Assembly: GCA_016207665.1 (NCBI GenBank)
Contig: JACQPG010000043.1
Span: forward strand, 1 to 49,434
DNA: 49,434 bases
Direction: 5' to 3'
Source of the DNA: Elusimicrobiota bacterium
GTDB lineage: Bacteria > Elusimicrobiota > Elusimicrobia > UBA1565 > UBA9628
A program made the position numbers and the translations under genes. Positions 17,001 through 25,700 of the stretch are shown piece by piece; the first letter of the stretch is position 1, and every line of letters begins with the position of its first letter. The notes beneath the pieces are model-generated. The model did no database searches, had not been told where the DNA came from, and saw nothing but the letters and a program-made list of their open reading frames with translations.

Positions 17001-17606
17001 TTCTTGACCTCGCAGATCGCCGATCTTAACGCGGCCAAGGAAGATCTTCGCAACGCCATTCAAAAGATCAACGGGGCCACGCGAGAGAACTTCCGCCAGA
17101 CCTTCACCGAAGTGCGCGAGCATTTCCGCAGGCTTTACGGGGTGCTCTTCGAGGGAGGGGAAGCGGACCTGATACTGACCGACCCGGAAAATCTCTTGGA
17201 AACCGGGGTCGAGATAGTCGCCCAGCCTCCCGGCAAGCGGCTTCAGCAGCTTTCGTTGCTTTCAGGGGGCGAGAAGGCCTTGACCGCGGCGGCGCTTCTC
17301 TTCGCCTTCTTCATGGTCAAGCCTTCGCCGTTTTGCATGCTCGACGAGGCTGACGCCGCCTTGGATGACGCCAACGTCCAGCGCTTCGTTTCCTTGTTGA
17401 GGGAATTCCAGAACCGGACCCAATTCTTGATCGTCAGCCACAATAAGCGCACGATGGAGGCGGCCGACGTGATTTACGGCGTCACCATGGAGGAGATGGG
17501 GATCAGCCAGCTCGTCTCGGTGGATTTCCGGAAGAAGTCCTCGCCGGCCCCGAGCTCCGCCCAGCCATTGTTTTCGCCGCCACCTCTCGCCGAGCCGGCA
17601 TCCTGA
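14100..17606 (+). CDS. smc: Chromosome segregation protein SMC
   Basis: A 1168-residue SMC, the standard bacterial length. The head domain is split: Walker A GPNGCGKS at residues 31-38, and the C-terminal half with the LSGGEKAL signature (1054-1061) and Walker B MLDEADAALDD (from 1080). Two long coiled-coil arms (about 170-500 and 680-930) flank a hinge around 510-660 that includes GVLGTVRQMFRV and GKGRARFLVL. SMC forms rings with ScpA and ScpB and organises the origin region. Neither scp gene is in this window. The start lacks a clear ribosome binding site. The next gene begins with TTG immediately after the smc stop codon, implying one transcript. Confidence 0.98.
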   Translation: MHLKSIDILGYKSFANKTHLDLEPGITGIIGPNGCGKSNIMEAVRWCLGEMSWKSLRADSMVDVIFSGTAKRPALSMTEVMLTFDNSKGLLPIPFSEVTVMRRIFRSGESAYFLNKTQCRLKDIRELFLDTGLGGDGYAIIDQGGVDFILNSKPEDRRSIFEEAAGVSKYKAKREEALRKLEKVEVDLSRLQDSVTLISEQVRKLDNDAKRARLYTKYKEELAGLEAAHILQEASRIGLELEALAAAMVPVEEALGTRRVEMDAEGANLAALNLQKADQQGQVMACSQRIAQVKSEIGRLEERIQAAERSAAESEARSSAAQAEREATTLRLEAIGPEIDKASAAAEQAAAAVAAAESEAATVGEQLRALEAQVSQAQAALDRFRQEMVSAAEQALTERRRLSETESSLTRQETQLRHSLRELEKDIAQAEMIGAEIGSAESLLAQRQAAAAEARAVSESAQLEIVHLRQRQEDISRSIMEAHSELAHARARQEALESQGGHNPYWTGAQAVINAGIEGVLGTVRQMFRVEESWRQYLEDALGERLYAVVCEDSTAARTAIELLDASGKGRARFLVLSSLPAYLGERAYPEQARPILRHLDFDPRHERALRFLLQEAYELDKALFSDHWVYGGAVPGSSERLSLADIDEVRQTVVSLQERVRGLEQDRALCAEEIGQAELRRSERAEALARAMAEEKAGVAQLEEKRSSLEVVSRNIELSNNESAELLSEMALIMERHRELRQGIKALEDSEKAARLKESDAQEALAVLREELARSRAQESLSESHRRNLQERLVLFTGQYERLEQEKTALQSSAERRRQEIEELARRKEEELRQAVAAREALGGLHGELASLENESKALFDRLQELESQISAREQNLRALQQAAQEAQEKLHGYEIQASALRSTQDSLKRRLWDDWQLAYDEAKNKFQGQEVDPGRIEHLRKRLSSMGNINLAAPEEYEALAQRQGFLTSQIADLNAAKEDLRNAIQKINGATRENFRQTFTEVREHFRRLYGVLFEGGEADLILTDPENLLETGVEIVAQPPGKRLQQLSLLSGGEKALTAAALLFAFFMVKPSPFCMLDEADAALDDANVQRFVSLLREFQNRTQFLIVSHNKRTMEAADVIYGVTMEEMGISQLVSVDFRKKSSPAPSSAQPLFSPPPLAEPAS

Positions 17607-18350
17607 TTGCGTTACGGGGTATTTTCGGACGTCCATGGAAACCTTGAGGCCCTCAAGGCCGTGCTCGGCCATTTCGAGAGCGAAGGGGTCGACGCCCATC
17701 TTTGCTGCGGCGACCTGGTCGGCTATGGGCCTGATCCCGAGGCCTGCCTAGGGCTCATCCGTTCCCTCAAGGGCTTGTCCGTGGTGGGCGGCAACCATGA
17801 TCTGGCTGTGGCGGGTCGCATGGATCTGGAGTGGTTCAATCCCTATGCGAGAACCGCGGCGATATGGACTCGGGCGCATCTATCGCGGCAGGCCCTCGAT
17901 TTCTTGGAGGGACTTCCGCTCCGAGTCGAGACCTCGGATTGGACCATGGTCCACGGCAGTCCCAGGAAGCCTCCCGAGGAATATCTGCTCAGTCCCGCTC
18001 AATTCCAAGATTGTCGTTCCTATGTCAAGGCTTGGCCCCTGTTCATGGGTCACAGCCACATGCCGTTGGCCTTCCGGAGCTCGGCCGCGGGCACGGATGT
18101 CGTGTTCTTAGGGGATCGAGAGGAATCGGCCGCCATGGAGGGCGGAGTTCCGGCCCCAGCCGCCTTCAATCCAGGCTCCGTGGGTCAGCCCAGGGATCAC
18201 GACCCGAGGGCCTCCTGCGGTGTTTATGACACTAAGACCAGGGTTTTTCGCATCGCCCGGCTCTCCTATGATTACCGTCTGGTCCAAGGAAAGATCCGAG
18301 AGGCGGGCTTGCCGGAATATCTGGCCCTGCGATTGGAATACGGTCAATAG
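17607..18350 (+). CDS. Calcineurin-like metallophosphoesterase (YfcE/MJ0936-type)
   Basis: A 247-residue cytoplasmic phosphoesterase. The metal-binding motifs occur in family order: FSDVHGNLEAL (Asp8, His10), CGDLVGYGPDP, VGGNHD, a histidine in MVHGSPR, and GHSHMP. The Asn-Pro-Gly-Ser-Val segment near the end (FNPGSVGQPRD) is typical of the YfcE-like branch of the COG0639/COG0622 group. The start is TTG at 17607, directly adjoining the smc stop codon (17604-17606). Such proteins hydrolyse phosphodiesters or nucleotides; no specific substrate can be inferred. Co-transcription with smc is likely but a functional link is not established. Confidence 0.92.
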   Translation: MRYGVFSDVHGNLEALKAVLGHFESEGVDAHLCCGDLVGYGPDPEACLGLIRSLKGLSVVGGNHDLAVAGRMDLEWFNPYARTAAIWTRAHLSRQALDFLEGLPLRVETSDWTMVHGSPRKPPEEYLLSPAQFQDCRSYVKAWPLFMGHSHMPLAFRSSAAGTDVVFLGDREESAAMEGGVPAPAAFNPGSVGQPRDHDPRASCGVYDTKTRVFRIARLSYDYRLVQGKIREAGLPEYLALRLEYGQ

Positions 18351-18363
18351 GGGCCCTCTTATA

Positions 18364-18390
18364 CTAGGCCTTTTGTCCGAAAAGGCTTAG
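18364..18390. other. 11-bp hairpin CTAGGCCTTTT / AAAAGGCTTAG
   Basis: An 11-bp stem with one G-T wobble and a 5-base loop (gtccg), 13 bp after the metallophosphoesterase stop. It could end that transcript, although no T-run follows. The left arm CTAGGCCTTTT occurs again, identically, at 33526-33536. Confidence 0.6.
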
Positions 18391-18401
18391 GCCCTAGGGC
18401 C
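18390..18401. other. 12-bp perfect palindrome GGCCCTAGGGCC
   Basis: A perfect palindrome touching the hairpin at 18364-18390. Possible protein-binding site or second hairpin; role unknown. Confidence 0.5.
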
Positions 18402-18436
18402 CTATCCCCTCGGCGAGGCCGGTGTTATGATTGCCG

Positions 18437-18442
18437 TATAGG
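18437..18442 (+). promoter_or_regulatory. Putative -10 box before the small basic protein
   Basis: TATAGG ends 7 nt before ATG 18450, without a Shine-Dalgarno sequence and without a clear -35. Confidence 0.3.
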
Positions 18443-18449
18443 ATCAACG

Positions 18450-18653
18450 ATGATTTCTTTCAAGAGAGCTATATTCAGGAAGCACGGCTACAAGGCTCGT
18501 CTGGCTCGTTTGCAGGTCAATCTAGACCAGGATCTCCGGCCCAGCCCGCTCGGCAATCAGAGGCTTAAGACGGCGCTGACCTTCCAGAGCCATAGCCAGA
18601 CCTATCTCTGGACCACAGATCGTGGCCGTTCACGCCTGGTCATAAAGCATTGA
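18450..18653 (+). CDS. Small basic protein of unknown function
   Basis: A 67-residue frame with no family I recognise. It is strongly basic, starting MISFKRAIFRKHGYKARLAR, with no membrane segment and no cysteines. The C-terminal half is Ser/Thr-rich (TFQSHSQTYLWTTDRGRSR). It starts 7 nt after a -10-like hexamer and stops 9 bp before the beta-barrel-like gene, so it could be a leading small gene of that transcript. Because it is short and unmatched, it may instead be non-coding leader sequence. Confidence 0.4.
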   Translation: MISFKRAIFRKHGYKARLARLQVNLDQDLRPSPLGNQRLKTALTFQSHSQTYLWTTDRGRSRLVIKH

Positions 18654-18662
18654 TGGCGAGGA

Positions 18663-19733
18663 ATGGCGCGAAAAACCGCCCTCTTCCTTAGCGCGACCGC
18701 GGCGCTCCACTTCTCCCTTTCTCTCCCCGCCCTTTCCCAAGACGCTCCCAGTATGTCGGATGATTTCGAGAAGATCACGGAGTGGCTCAGCCATGAGATC
18801 GTCGAGGGCTTGGCCTTCAACGCCGGCTCGACCTTCGATCCGCCTCGAGAGGTGAAGGGCTTGCGCTTGCAGCCGGACCTCAGCTTGGGCGTGGGGATGA
18901 TCCCGCTCGACAAGTCGAAATTCCCGGAGATGGCGACTCACGCCTTGCGCGAGATAGAGCCCGCCGGCATCTTCTCATCGAAGGTGCTCATACCCAATCT
19001 AGCCATGCACCTGAGGCTGGGCCTTCCGGCGCGCTTCGACCTGGCCATCAGGGGCGCCAATATGACGACGCCGCCCCGCTACCGGATCTCTCCCAAGGCG
19101 ACGGGAAAGGGCCAGAGCAATTCGATCGGTTTTTCGCTGCGCAAGCACATGATCGGAGGCGAGAGGCCGCTCTTGACCGTGGGGGCCAATTACAATCACG
19201 TTTTCGGGCGATTCGATTTCAACAGCCGCTTCGATCTGGATGAGATCGAGGGCTTTTCGGCCAGCTCGGATATCGACGGGCTTATCGCATGGGACGTGCG
19301 CAGCTATGGGCTCAACGCGGTCTTGAGCCAGACCTTCGGGGCCTGGACGCCCTTCGCCGGGCTGGGCTACAACCATGCCCGCGGCTCGGTGCGTTCCCGT
19401 ATCGAGGCCCTCTCCGAGACGCCGCTTTTCCTGCCCGTGGTGGGCGAGTCGAGTCAAAGACCCGAGACGAACTCGGCTCGGGTGATACTCGGGGCGCAGC
19501 TTAACTATTCATGGGTGAATTTTTTCACCAATGGAGAGGTCAAGGCGATCGGCGTCGGCAAGGGCAAGACCTTCATCGTGCATGCGGGACTCTCTTTGCC
19601 CTTTGAGATAGGCCGTCACGGCTTCTATTCGGCCTCCGGCCGGCGCGTCGACAAGTCCCAGCCGCTGACGGCCCGCACGCCGAGGCGCGGGAATCGAAGG
19701 GAGGCTGAGTCGGATCTTTTCTTTATTCAGTAG
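18663..19733 (+). CDS. Exported protein, probable outer-membrane beta-barrel
   Basis: A 356-residue protein with a signal peptide (MARKTALFLSATAALHFSLS, cleaved near ALSQ, about residue 26). The mature part has many short alternating amphipathic stretches with aromatic residues, such as LLTVGANYNHVFGRFDF, AWTPFAGLGYNHARG and VILGAQLNYSWVNFF, as in outer-membrane beta-barrels of the OmpW or porin kind. I recognise no specific family. The C-terminus adds about 40 basic, Arg-rich residues before ending DLFFIQ, so a terminal-Phe barrel signature is only approximate. It is followed 50 bp later by the 2535-residue exported fusion. Confidence 0.7.
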   Translation: MARKTALFLSATAALHFSLSLPALSQDAPSMSDDFEKITEWLSHEIVEGLAFNAGSTFDPPREVKGLRLQPDLSLGVGMIPLDKSKFPEMATHALREIEPAGIFSSKVLIPNLAMHLRLGLPARFDLAIRGANMTTPPRYRISPKATGKGQSNSIGFSLRKHMIGGERPLLTVGANYNHVFGRFDFNSRFDLDEIEGFSASSDIDGLIAWDVRSYGLNAVLSQTFGAWTPFAGLGYNHARGSVRSRIEALSETPLFLPVVGESSQRPETNSARVILGAQLNYSWVNFFTNGEVKAIGVGKGKTFIVHAGLSLPFEIGRHGFYSASGRRVDKSQPLTARTPRRGNRREAESDLFFIQ

Positions 19734-19783
19734 CGGGTTAGACCTAATAGCCGAACACAAGGCCAGGCGATGGGAAAGACAGC

Positions 19784-22700
19784 ATGAAAAAGGCGGCAGC
19801 CGCGGGACTTTCGCTGCTCTTGGTCGTTTTTTCCTGGGGCCCGGCCACTCTCGGCGTGATGGCGTCGGCCGGCAAGGCCTCGGGCCGAAGAATCGCGCCG
19901 CTATCGTCTCGGTTCTCGCAACGGTTCTTAGGTTCCGCTTCGGTTGACCGGCTCGCGCGCCCTCCCCGGTCTCCCGGGACCCGGCGTCCCGGCCTAGAGC
20001 TTTCCGACCCGAGCCTGCCCCGATCCGCCAATCCTTCCGCGCAGCGCCGCTTGGCCGAGTCTTTGGCGGCCTTGGAGCGGGAAACCCCCCTGGACGCGCT
20101 GCCAGCCGACGCCTCGGACTCGGAGCGTTCCCAGGCGGCGGAATCGAGCTTTCTGGCGAAGATGGGAGCTCGAATTTCTCCCGGCGGAGCTCGCGCGGTC
20201 TCGGCGAACCCGCCGCCTTCCAGATACCCTTTGGCCTTGTTGCGCCGCGCGGGCCGGACCGTGAAGGCGGGAGTGTGGACCACAGCCATCAGCCTCATGG
20301 GTTCGCCCGCTCTCGCGGCCACTCCGGCGGCCACCCCGGGTTGGAGCGATCCCATGGCCTATGTGTTGGCGGGCGCCGCGATCATGGCGGTCGGCTTCGT
20401 CTCCGTGTTGTTCCTGTCGGCGGCGATCCGGTATTTCGTTTATCGCCTCATTCTTTTCAAGGGTCGCGGCATCACGGAGGAGCAGTTCCAAGCGGTGCTC
20501 AAGAGCGAGATAGGCCGCGACCCGCTCATGTCCTGGGTGGCGGATCTGGTCAGTTCCAGTCGCGAGCTGCGAGGTCCGGTGTTCAGTATGGTCAGGAACG
20601 GCCGTATCCATCTGAGACCGGAGCTCGCTTCATCGCCGTATCTGCTTCGTCTTATCCTGGTGCAGAGATTCCTCTATTCGCGCTCGATCAAATCGCGGGC
20701 GCCGATGAGCTGGAGACCCCTCGAGCTGTCGCGATGGTTCATCGCCGAGACCAAGGCGCGAGGAGGCGTGGCGCTCGAGATGTTGGGCTTCAGATTCCTG
20801 GAACGGGCTTTGCGCCAATCGCAGCTCTCGCTCAAGCTTGACCTTCCCTTCGAGATGCTGGTGCTCAACGCTTCGGAGAAGACCAGGGACCCGGGTATCT
20901 ACGAGCGGCTTTCGGGCGGGCAGGCCCAGGTTTCCTATGCCAGCGCGGCCGATCCCGCTTCGGAGCTTGATAAGCCGCAGAACGCCGCGCGCTATCAGGC
21001 CGTGGTCATTGATCAGTCTTGGACGCTGCTGTCCGTTCAGGAGGGGTCAAAGTCGCAGCTGCGTCGCATCGAGCGTTCCCTGGACCAGCTGGACAATCTC
21101 CATTGGACCGCCGAGGGCCGCCGGGCCCAGGGCCAAGGCAAGGCGCTATCTTCTCCTCGCTATCAGGAGCTGGCCGATGAGGCCAGTGGAAGCGTGTTCC
21201 AGGAGGGGCTGAAGGATCTGGTCGCCATAAGGCTGATCGCAGCCCTGTACCGCAGCCTCACCGATGAGGGTTTCGCCTTCCTTCCTTTCGGCTCGGACGA
21301 TCCCGGCGTTGAAATTTGGGAAAAGCTGTTCCGGTATTGGAGGACTCAGGACGGCGGTCAATTCAGCGTGGTGCGCGTCGATTACGAGAACGGCGGCCAC
21401 GTGCTCATGGTTCGCAAGGCCGAGGCCAAGGAAGGCCTGTTGATCGTCCTCAAAGACGCTCCCGTAGCCGCTTCCATTCCTCTTATACGGACCGACGAGG
21501 AGCTGAGACAGGCTCGCCTGGCCTTGGCCGAGGCCGGCCAGGCGGCGCTGCTGGGACAGCTCGACAGAGTCGGCGCCCGGATCGAGCACGTCTGGGGAGT
21601 GGACGGGCATGCGCCCCAATCCTCCGATGATCCCGAAAGCGAGCCTCTAATCGGCCTGTACGTGACCGTCCCGCGAAGCCGGGCGGGCGAGCTGCGCGAC
21701 GTGGCCCTGAGGTCGTCGGCCGCGCAGGGCCACTGGTCGAGCGGCCGGGCTCCCCCGGGAGTCGACATAGTCGCCATCCACAACCTGGGGCCGGTCCTCG
21801 AGCAGGGCATCTCGGGTCAAGGGAGCAAGATCGTCGCCGTGGGCACGGGCAAGGGCCATTCCGTGGAGAGCATCGACATCACCCGGCGGGGCCACGAGGA
21901 CTGGGACGGCCATGAGACGTGGACCCTCAGCCTCTTGAAGCGTCTGGCCAAAGGGGCCGTGGGCGCCGTGGTGAAGGTGTTTCCCTCGAGCGGCCGGGGC
22001 GCTTTCAGCGGACCTATCATGGCGGCCGGCACGATCGGTTGGCAGCGCGGGGACACGATTTATCTGGCGCTCGGAAGCTCGGACCAGGTCCTTTCGGATT
22101 TCTTCTCGCGCCTGACGCTCAAGAGAAATCCCAACGGGCAATTCGTAACCGTGCTGGCCAGCGCCGGCAACGCCGGCTTCCAGGCCCCGCCCGCCTCGCC
22201 GGCCCGTGGCCGCAGGGTTTTCGCGGTGGGCGCTTATAGCCAGGGGTCGATCCCCCATTTCGCGGTGCCGGGACCCAGCCTGGATCCGAACTATTTCTTC
22301 CCGCGCCGCTATTGGTTCCCTCACGTCGTGGCCGAGAGCGGAAGCAGCGAGAGGAACGGTTCTTCGCCGGGACCCAACTCTCACGCGATCTACTCCGGCC
22401 GCTCTCCCTTCGCGCCCAAGACGCTCGACGATTCTAGCGATGGCAGCCAAACGGGCAAGGTGGGCAGCTCGGGCAGTGTGGCCATCGCCGCCGCGATCGA
22501 GGCGTTGGTGAAGGAGGCGCTGGACCGCAAGAAGGCCATACACGGTTTCGTGGCGGATAATCTCCCCGTAGTGAGGAACGCGCTTCTGATGCTCACGGCC
22601 CGGGATCAGGCCTTGCCGGTATGGCATCAAGGAGCGGGCCTGCTCGACGGGGGCGCCGCGGTCCAGTGGGTCTTGTCCCAGGATTGGAGCGCTCATCCTG

Positions 22701-25700
22701 GGTGGATCGAGGATCTTAGGGAAATACAGTCGCTGGAAGACCGGGTCTATCGTCCCGCCCGCCATTCTTCGCCTAGGCCCGTGGTGCGATTCAGCCATGT
22801 CTCCGAAACGGCGCTGACCCAGGCCGTGGCCCCGGAGGCGCGCGACAAGGCCTTGGCGGCCCTGCGCCGGGAGAGACTGGATGTTCTGCCCCGGCTTCTC
22901 GATTTAATGGACCACAAGGTCTGGCTGGTGCGCAGACAGGCGGCGCTCGCGCTCTGGAACGTGATGGCGATTCGCCAGACCTTGCCCGAAGAGCAAGAGC
23001 GGGCCTTATCCGCCGAGGAGAGCAATGGATTGACCCGGGCAGCGCAGGCCTTGCTGAGGCGGGCTCTCGACGATCCGGAGCCGCGAGTCAGCGAGATATG
23101 CTTCTTGGCTCTCGCGGAGTTCCCGGCGGGCCCCGAGGATGCATTGATCGGGCTGGCCGCATCGAGCTCGCGCTTGCGCATCGGGCTCTATGCCGCCTAT
23201 GCCGCGGTCCGCCGCGGCAACGCTTCCGCGATCGCCCGTCTCAAGCAGCACGCGACTTACGGCGAGGCTTCCGCCCGCTTCACCGCGGTGTGGCTCGCGG
23301 GAGAGCTGGGAGGATTGGCGGATACAGAGATGGCGGAGATATTGGCCGCTCAGGTGTCGGATCGATCCGGAAGCCAGGAGCTCAGGCATCTGGCCTTGGC
23401 GAGCCTGGCGAAGATCGCGCGCGCGGCCCCAGGCTCGTTGCGCGAGGGCGAGACCGGGAGAATCCGCGAGATCGCCGATCCAGGCGCGCTCAGCGACAAG
23501 GCGATAGCGCTCATTTTGTCCGGCATAGACGCCGACAATCCGGCGTTGGCTTCGGACGCGCTCCAGTTCTTCCAGACCGTTTTGAGCCCTGCCGTGGCCG
23601 TCCGCATGCGCCGGGAGCCATTGCGAGGCGCTGTCTCTGATTTCGTCACCGGGCAGCGCCTGGCCGCCACCCGATACGAGGTCTATGCGCGCTTGCTGGA
23701 GCTGCTCGCTCCCGCGGCGCAGATACCGATGGCTTCATGGCCCGGTCTGCCGCAGCCGGGAGGACGGGGGGTACCGGGGGTGGACAGAGCCCTGGGCTAC
23801 CTGGACATCCTTGTCGAGCCGCCGCAATCACCGGCGCGCTGGCCCCGCTATTGGAGGAGCTATCCGGAACTCTCCGATTGCGGCGACGAGCAGGCCCTGA
23901 AGGCGCTCGGTTTGGATAGCGGATGGCTGGATCGCTTCGCGGCTCGCCTCAACGCGGTATTGCCTCTATCGGGGGCGATTTGGCTGAGGGTACCGGAGCA
24001 CAAGGCGCATGCGCTCGGCAGTCAACTGGAAAGCCGCGGTTATCGTTTGAAGCCGGCCCTCGCCCAATATCCCGCGTTGGGCCTTTCTCGCGCTTCCTCC
24101 GAGAAGGACGCGATCATACTGTCCCAGGAGGCCCTTCCAAGCCTGCCGTCCGGGCCGTCCCCAATCTTGGTCAAGATATCGGCGCGAGCCCCGGTCTCGG
24201 AGGCGGTGAGCATGGCTACGATGGAGGCGCTCTACGCCAAACAGGCCGCCCATCCCGGGCGGCCCCTGATCATACACTCCGATCTGTTTTCCCACCCGTC
24301 CGAGGCCAAGGAACAGCTCTCCAACGAGCTTCAGGATCAGCTGATGCTCAATGGGGTCCTGGTGATCGCTCCCGCGGGGGACGCAGGTCCCTCCGAAGAG
24401 AGTCTCGGCAACGGGTCGCGTTTGGCCCTTCTCGTAGGGGCCTCTGGACCGGTCTCCGGCTTGCAGGGCTATTCGTCCCGGGACCGGGACGGACGCGTGG
24501 CGTGGAGCGAGCCGGTGTCCGACTCGGATATAGACCTAGCCCGACATGCGAGGCGCGTGTTTTCGCGGCCCTCTTCCGCGGTCGATGCCTCGGCCTTGGC
24601 CTTGCTCGAGTCTCTATCGGCCTCCACTCCTCTGCTGGCCGAGGTGACCGGCGAGCTTCTGCCCGGAGTCTTGGCCTCTTTGAGTCCGCAGGCTCGCGAG
24701 GAGCTGCGCCAGCCGCTATGGGACTTGGCCCGCCGCCTTATGCCGGGTCCGCCATTTGTGGTTCGCGTGGCCCAGCAGATGGCAGATTGGGTCGGAGCTT
24801 TGATGATCGAGGCCGCTCCCGAGCGCAACCTTTCCCCTCCCCGCCGGTTCGGCACAGGCGCCGCCGCGGCGGCCAGCGCCGTCAAGCTGGGCGAGCTGGC
24901 CCAGAGGCTGGCCGACGCCTTCAAGGCTAGAGGTCGTCCCCTGCCCCCGGAATGGCATCTATATCTCCTCTGGCTGGCGCATCGCGCCCTGAGCTCGCCT
25001 TCCGACCCATCCGGACCCGGTTTGTTCGATAACCTTGAGCGGGCTATGGCCATGTTGGAGGCCGACCTAGCCAAGCCCGAGCGCATCGAGCGCTTGTCCT
25101 CCCGGATGATGGCGGATCTCAAGTCGAAGCAGACTCATAGGCCTGGCACCCAGCGCCGGCGGCCATGGTCTTGGCGGCCCTGGAGAAGGCAGCCCAGCCC
25201 TTCGGTCGCGGTTTCCGAGGCCCTGCCCCAGAGCCGGCGCTCGGTAGAGGAGGGGGGGCGGGGCGACCCGGCGTCGAGGCCCACGGTCTCCGAGCTCAAA
25301 CAGGTCCTGGGCGACGGGGCTATCGTGCTCGACGAGGGTCTCACGGGACGAAGCAGCGCGTTCTCCTTTCTCGAGCGCTACGTGGCTCGAGGAGTCGGGC
25401 TTGAGGGATTCTATTACAGCAAGCGGGAGCTCGAACGAGAGTTGGGCGAAGAGGCCTTGCTCGGCCAATGGGATCACTTTTTCCGCTATCTCGACAATCT
25501 GCTGGCGCCCTTCCCCTGGGCCGGGAATCTTAGGCGCCAATTGAGCCAGATACAGAAGGGTTCCGAACCTTTGCCGCGACGCAATCAGAGGCTCAATGCC
25601 TTGCTCGAGGAGACGCTCGATGAGCTCAGGGAGGAGGCGCTGCGCGCGGACGAGTCGAGTTGGGATCAATTCCATGGCTATATGATGTTCGCGCGCGCCT

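Noticed and set aside
17820-17850. ggttcaatcc-like T-loop suggesting a tRNA
   Set aside because: It falls within the metallophosphoesterase and no cloverleaf arms can be formed around it. No tRNA gene was found anywhere in the window.
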